Shown here: positions 4,828-7,947 of the stretch, piece after piece | How the letters are laid out: each line of letters starts with the position of its first letter | Position numbering within the stretch: position 1 is the first letter of the stretch | Assembly: GCA_934615235.1 (NCBI GenBank) | Contig: CAKTTL010000114.1 | Span: 1-7,947 of the forward strand | Origin: an uncultured Clostridia bacterium | Lineage (GTDB): Bacteria > Bacillota > Clostridia > Christensenellales > Aristaeellaceae | Length of the DNA stretch: 7,947 bases | Direction of reading: 5' to 3' | Position numbers and translations under genes: made by a program | The notes under the pieces: generated by a model | Database searches by the model: none | Seen by the model: only the letters and a program-made list of their open reading frames with translations | Told to the model about the DNA's origin: nothing

Positions 4828-5670
4828 ATGTATCGTATTGTCAAAAAGCGCCCGCTGCATGATACGGTGACGCTGATGGAGATTGAAGCACCCGCTGTGG
4901 CGCGCAAGGCGCAGCCGGGGCAATTTATTATTTTGCGCATCGATGAAAACGGCGAGCGCATTCCGCTCACTATCGCCGGATACGACCGCGAAAGCGGGAC
5001 GATCACCATTATTTTTCAAAAAGTCGGCGCGACGACCCGGCGGCTGGATACGCTCGAGGAGGGCGACGCGATTCTGGATTTTGTCGGGCCGCTGGGGCGG
5101 CCGACGGAGACGGAGGGGATCCGCCGCGCGGCGGTGATCGGCGGCGGTCTGGGCGTTGCGATCGCGTATCCGCAGGCGAAGGCGCTGCACGACGCGGGTG
5201 CGGAGGTCGATGTGATCGTCGGTTTCCGCAATACCGGGCTGATGATCCTTACGGATGAATTGCAGGATGCGAGCACGAATCTTTTCATTATGACGGACGA
5301 CGGCAGCAACGGCCACAAGGGCTTTGTGACGACTGCGCTGAAAGAGCGAATCGACGGGGGCGCGCAGTACGATTGCGTCATTGCAATCGGGCCTTTGCCG
5401 ATGATGAAGGCCGTCTGCGATTTGACGAAGCCTTACGGCATCCGGACGATCGTTTCCATGAACCCGATCATGATCGACGGCACGGGCATGTGCGGCGGCT
5501 GCCGGCTGACGGTGGGCGGCGAGAAAAAGTTCGCCTGCGTCGACGGCCCGGACTTCGACGGCCATCAGGTCGACTTCGACGAAGCGATTGCCCGAAGCAG
5601 AATGTATAAAAAGGAAGAAGCCGAAAGCATGGAGCGGCACGCCTGCCGCCTGACGGGAGGTGCGCGTTAA
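4828..5670 (+). CDS. nfnA: NfnA: ferredoxin-NADP+ oxidoreductase small subunit (sulfide dehydrogenase-like)
   Basis: This is the 280-residue small subunit of the cytoplasmic NADH-dependent reduced ferredoxin:NADP+ oxidoreductase. The FAD domain (about 1-98) contains RIPLTIAGY (44-52), the flavin-binding R-x-P-L/F-S/T motif. The NAD(H) domain follows, with GGGLG (105-109). The C-terminal [2Fe-2S] region has C222, C225 and C237 in IDGTGMCGGC...FAC; an aspartate is described as the unusual fourth ligand in the family, and D217 is a candidate. Length and domain order are normal. In the complex this subunit handles NAD(H) while NfnB carries the bifurcating flavin. ATG 4828 has an excellent ribosome binding site. 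nfnB begins one base after the stop, so the two should be co-translated. Stand-alone homologues near dihydroorotate dehydrogenase look similar (PyrK-like), but the partner gene makes NfnA much more likely. Confidence 0.93.
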   Translation: MYRIVKKRPLHDTVTLMEIEAPAVARKAQPGQFIILRIDENGERIPLTIAGYDRESGTITIIFQKVGATTRRLDTLEEGDAILDFVGPLGRPTETEGIRRAAVIGGGLGVAIAYPQAKALHDAGAEVDVIVGFRNTGLMILTDELQDASTNLFIMTDDGSNGHKGFVTTALKERIDGGAQYDCVIAIGPLPMMKAVCDLTKPYGIRTIVSMNPIMIDGTGMCGGCRLTVGGEKKFACVDGPDFDGHQVDFDEAIARSRMYKKEEAESMERHACRLTGGAR

Positions 5671-5671
5671 A

Positions 5672-7066
5672 ATGCCGAATATGAGCCTGAAAAAGCTGCC
5701 CGCGCGCGAGCAGGCGGCGGAGGTGCGCAACAAAAATTTTCTTGAGGTTTCACAGGGATATGACGCGCCGATGGCGCTGGAGGAGGCCGCGCGCTGTCTC
5801 GACTGCAAGAATCCGCCCTGCGTGCAGGGGTGCCCGGTGAACGTGCAGATTCCCAGCTTCATCCGCCTCATTCGCGCCGGCAAGTTTATGGATGCATACG
5901 AGACGATTCGCGAAACGAGCTCGCTTCCGGCCATTTGCGGACGCGTCTGCCCGCAGGAGACGCAGTGCGAGGCGAAATGCGTGCGCGGCATCAAGGGCGA
6001 TCCGGTTGGCATCGGCCGGCTGGAGCGCTTCGCGGCCGATTACGCGATGGAGCATCCGCAGGAGCAGCGCCCCGCGAAGGCTGCGCCGAAGAACGGCAAA
6101 CGCGTCGCGGTCGTCGGTTCCGGCCCGTCGGGTCTGACCTGCGCGGGCGATCTGGCCAAGATGGGTTACGACGTGACCGTTTTTGAAGCGCTGCATACGG
6201 CGGGCGGCGTGCTGGTGTACGGCATTCCGGAGTTCCGTCTCCCCAAGGCGCTTGTGCGCCGTGAAATCGAAACCGTTCAGGCGCTCGGCGTGAAGATTGA
6301 GCCGAATATGGTCATCGGCCGGTGCATTTCGCTGGACGAGCTGCTGGAAGAGGAAGGGTTCGACGCGGTGTACGTCGGCAGCGGCGCGGGGCTTCCGAAT
6401 TTCCAGAAAATTCCCGGTGAAAACCTCAACGGCGTGTATTCCGCCAACGAGTTTCTCACGCGCGTTAATCTTATGAAGGCCTATCGTTTCCCGGAGACGG
6501 ACACGCCCGTGCGCGTGGCGGAGAGCGTTGCTGTTGTGGGCGGCGGCAATGTGGCGATGGACGCGGCGCGCTGCGCCAAGCGTCTGGGCGCGAAGAACGT
6601 GTATATTGTTTACCGACGCTCTGAAAAGGAAATGCCTGCGCGCGCTGAAGAGGTCGAGCACGCGAAGGAGGAGGGGATCATCTTCAGGATGCTCAACAAC
6701 CCGACGCGCATCCTGGGCGATGAAAACGGCAGCGTTTGCGGGATGGAATGCGTCGAGATGGAACTGGGCGAGCCGGACGCTTCCGGTCGCCGCAGACCAG
6801 TGGCGAAGGCGGGCAGCGAGTTTACGCTGGATGTGGGCACGGTCATCATCGCCATCGGCAATCGGCCGAACCCGCTCATTAAGGATACCACGCCGGGCCT
6901 GGAGACGCAGAAGTGGGGCGGCATCGTCGCCGATGAAAACGGGAAAACATCCAAGCCGCACGTTTACGCGGGCGGCGACGCAGTGACCGGCGCGGCGACG
7001 GTTATTCTCGCGATGGGCGCGGGCAAAACCGCCGCCAGGGCAATCGACGAGGAGCTGCGCGGGTAA
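5672..7066 (+). CDS. nfnB: NfnB: NADPH-binding bifurcating subunit (glutamate synthase small subunit-like, GltA)
   Basis: The protein has 464 residues. ATG 5672 is preferred over GTG 5660 because GGGAGGTG (5655-5662) then acts as its ribosome binding site. The N-terminal ferredoxin-like domain has two four-cysteine sets: C42, C45, C50, C54 (CLDCKNPPCVQGCP) and C89, C93, C99, C103 (CGRVCPQETQCEAKC), expected to bind [4Fe-4S] clusters. The FAD Rossmann motif is GSGPSG (149-154), with the following AGGVLVYGIPEFRLPK stretch typical of glutamate synthase beta subunits. The NADPH motif is GGGNVA (290-295), with YRRSEKEMPAR after it. With NfnA it couples NADPH, NAD and ferredoxin through flavin-based electron bifurcation, balancing redox pools in anaerobes. 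Annotation pipelines often call it 'NADPH-dependent glutamate synthase'; the adjacent nfnA and the absence of a large GOGAT subunit argue for the Nfn role. Confidence 0.93.
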   Translation: MPNMSLKKLPAREQAAEVRNKNFLEVSQGYDAPMALEEAARCLDCKNPPCVQGCPVNVQIPSFIRLIRAGKFMDAYETIRETSSLPAICGRVCPQETQCEAKCVRGIKGDPVGIGRLERFAADYAMEHPQEQRPAKAAPKNGKRVAVVGSGPSGLTCAGDLAKMGYDVTVFEALHTAGGVLVYGIPEFRLPKALVRREIETVQALGVKIEPNMVIGRCISLDELLEEEGFDAVYVGSGAGLPNFQKIPGENLNGVYSANEFLTRVNLMKAYRFPETDTPVRVAESVAVVGGGNVAMDAARCAKRLGAKNVYIVYRRSEKEMPARAEEVEHAKEEGIIFRMLNNPTRILGDENGSVCGMECVEMELGEPDASGRRRPVAKAGSEFTLDVGTVIIAIGNRPNPLIKDTTPGLETQKWGGIVADENGKTSKPHVYAGGDAVTGAATVILAMGAGKTAARAIDEELRG

Positions 7067-7147
7067 GCCGAAAGTTTTGAAAAGAAAGAAGCGGCATGCT
7101 TTCATCGCAGACCGCCGGCCGGCATATTCTCCTCGGGGGGATGCCGC

Positions 7148-7816
7148 ATGGTGGAAAAGCGAATCTTCCGCAAAAAGCGGAAGGGAAAGCTGCCGCTTCG
7201 TTTTTTGCTGGCTGTGCTGATACCGGCCGGGCTGTTTTTCTGGATGGATGCAAATCTGCGCCCCGTCATCCTGACGATGGCTGAGGCGCAGGCGCGCGTG
7301 ATGGCTGTGCAGGCGATGAACGACGCGGTGTTCGACGTAATGCGATCGGGCGGCCTGTACGACGACCTGATGACCGTCGTGCTCGATGATAATGGGCGGG
7401 TTTCTGTTATGCGCGCCGATACGGCGCGGATGAACGAGCTGGCGACGACCTCCGCGCTGCGCGTGCAGCAAAACCTGGGCGAAATCGCCGAAGCGGGCAT
7501 ATCCATCCCAATGGGCGCGGCGCTGGGAAGCCAGCTTTTCGCGGGCAGTGGGCCGCGCATCACGGTGAAAATCGTGCCGGTGGGCGCGGTTTCGACGGAG
7601 TTTATGAGCGAGTTCTCTTCAGCGGGCATCAATCAGACGAGGCACAGAATTTTTCTTAAGCTCGATACGACCGTGCAGATGGTGATCCCTACGGGCACGC
7701 AGACGGCGCGCGTTTCGGCGCAGGTGCCGGTGGCGGAGAGCATTATCGTGGGCGCGGTGCCGGATTCGTTTGTGGATGTGGCGAACGAGGAAGACATGCT
7801 GAACCTGCTGCCGTAA
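7148..7816 (+). CDS. yunB: Sporulation protein YunB
   Basis: The protein has 222 residues. ATG 7148 follows GGGGGG (7135-7140) by 7 bases; ATG 7141 is in another frame. A basic N-terminus (KRIFRKKRKGK) leads into one hydrophobic segment (about 17-33), suggesting a membrane-anchored protein with its bulk outside the cytoplasm. Family-typical stretches are the 'P-V-I-L-T-M-A-E-A-Q-A' region after the anchor, GSGPRI (133-138), AGINQTRHRI (159-168) and PVAESIIVGAVPDSF (194-208). YunB is described in Bacillus subtilis as a sigma-E-controlled protein needed for normal sporulation; the biochemical role is unknown. It is 81 bases downstream of nfnB with no clear terminator between, but separate sporulation control is likely by analogy. 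I found no sigma-E promoter I would defend. Confidence 0.88.
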   Translation: MVEKRIFRKKRKGKLPLRFLLAVLIPAGLFFWMDANLRPVILTMAEAQARVMAVQAMNDAVFDVMRSGGLYDDLMTVVLDDNGRVSVMRADTARMNELATTSALRVQQNLGEIAEAGISIPMGAALGSQLFAGSGPRITVKIVPVGAVSTEFMSEFSSAGINQTRHRIFLKLDTTVQMVIPTGTQTARVSAQVPVAESIIVGAVPDSFVDVANEEDMLNLLP

Positions 7817-7863
7817 GGCGGGGAGAAGCCGGGGAACGGGGGTTTTGAGAGGGAAGAGGGGAC

Positions 7864-7921
7864 GGGGTTTTTTGCGGGGGAACCCCTTCTTTCTGCGAAA
7901 GAAGAGTTTCCCCCGCGCCCC
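7864..7921. repeat. Large GC-rich intergenic hairpin, probable dispersed repeat
   Basis: Nested arms pair around a TGC loop (7894-7896): inner TTCTTTC (7887-7893) with GAAAGAA (7897-7903); outer GCGGGGGAA (7874-7882) with TTCCCCCGC (7908-7916); and GGGG (7864-7867) with CCCC (7918-7921). A small internal loop (7883-7886 against 7904-7907) separates the main stems. It lies 47 bases after the yunB stop. The layout resembles REP/MITE-like hairpins that recur between genes in gut Clostridia, an impression from memory. No T run follows, so it is not a standard terminator. Confidence 0.6.
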
Positions 7922-7947
7922 TATCCGAAGAAAGGCAGTTTATATTC

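Noticed and set aside
4660..6012. Minus-strand open frame of 450 codons across the tRNA promoter and nfnA
   Set aside because: It runs opposite a well-recognised NfnA gene, over the promoter region, and its composition is that of a codon-bias shadow.
7067..7147. Possible sigma-E promoter or terminator between nfnB and yunB
   Set aside because: CATATT at 7123-7128 and a GCCGGCCGGC palindrome are present, but no matching -35 at a proper distance and no T-tailed stem could be found.
5750..7471. Long minus-strand open frame (573 codons) opposite nfnB and yunB
   Set aside because: It is an antisense shadow of GC-rich genes: the product is Arg/His/Ala-rich with no recognisable domain, and both plus-strand genes have clear families.
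1..7947. CRISPR array
   Set aside because: No regularly spaced repeats with unique spacers are present; the only tandem repeats are the 39-base coding repeats.

Overview
The window joins the right end of an integrated mobile element (about 1-4462) to host chromosome (about 4463-7947). The host part suggests a spore-forming, anaerobic, fairly GC-rich member of the Clostridia. It holds an NfnAB-type electron-bifurcating transhydrogenase operon and a YunB-family sporulation gene, plus two tRNA genes with C34 anticodons (Thr-CGT, Pro-CGG). No species can be named from the sequence alone.

Element part, left to right: the C-terminal part of an archaeo-eukaryotic (AEP/TOTE-like) primase cut by the window edge (1-984); a phage-type regulatory protein with a helix-turn-helix, a three-copy 13-residue repeat linker and a conserved C-terminal module (1137-1889); a 334-base leader region with a candidate terminator, a promoter with a palindrome in its spacer, and several RNA-scale inverted repeats; a 28-codon small ORF with a perfect Shine-Dalgarno whose stop overlaps the next start (2224-2310); a DUF6291-like protein with a resolvase-type HTH and an AT-rich acidic tail (2307-2933); a 279-base gap that stays largely open in the integrase frame; and a complete tyrosine recombinase (3213-4319). 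The integrase points towards the 3' end of a tRNA-Pro(CGG) gene, the usual layout of an element inserted at a tRNA 3' end. The right attachment site should lie at or near 4463. The left end is outside the window.

Host part: tRNA-Thr(CGT) and tRNA-Pro(CGG) form a two-gene minus-strand unit with a near-consensus sigma-70 promoter (4651-4679) and an intrinsic terminator (4418-4450). Divergent from it, a promoter at 4752-4780 drives nfnA (4828-5670) and nfnB (5672-7066), which are one base apart. The yunB-like gene follows at 7148-7816. A large GC-rich hairpin that looks like a dispersed intergenic repeat closes the window.

The genes fit an integrative element that carries its own primase, two DNA-binding regulators and an integrase. 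No conjugation, capsid or defence gene is visible here. The least explained parts are the structured leader with its small ORF, the AT-rich tail of the DUF6291-like gene, and the open frame upstream of the integrase.
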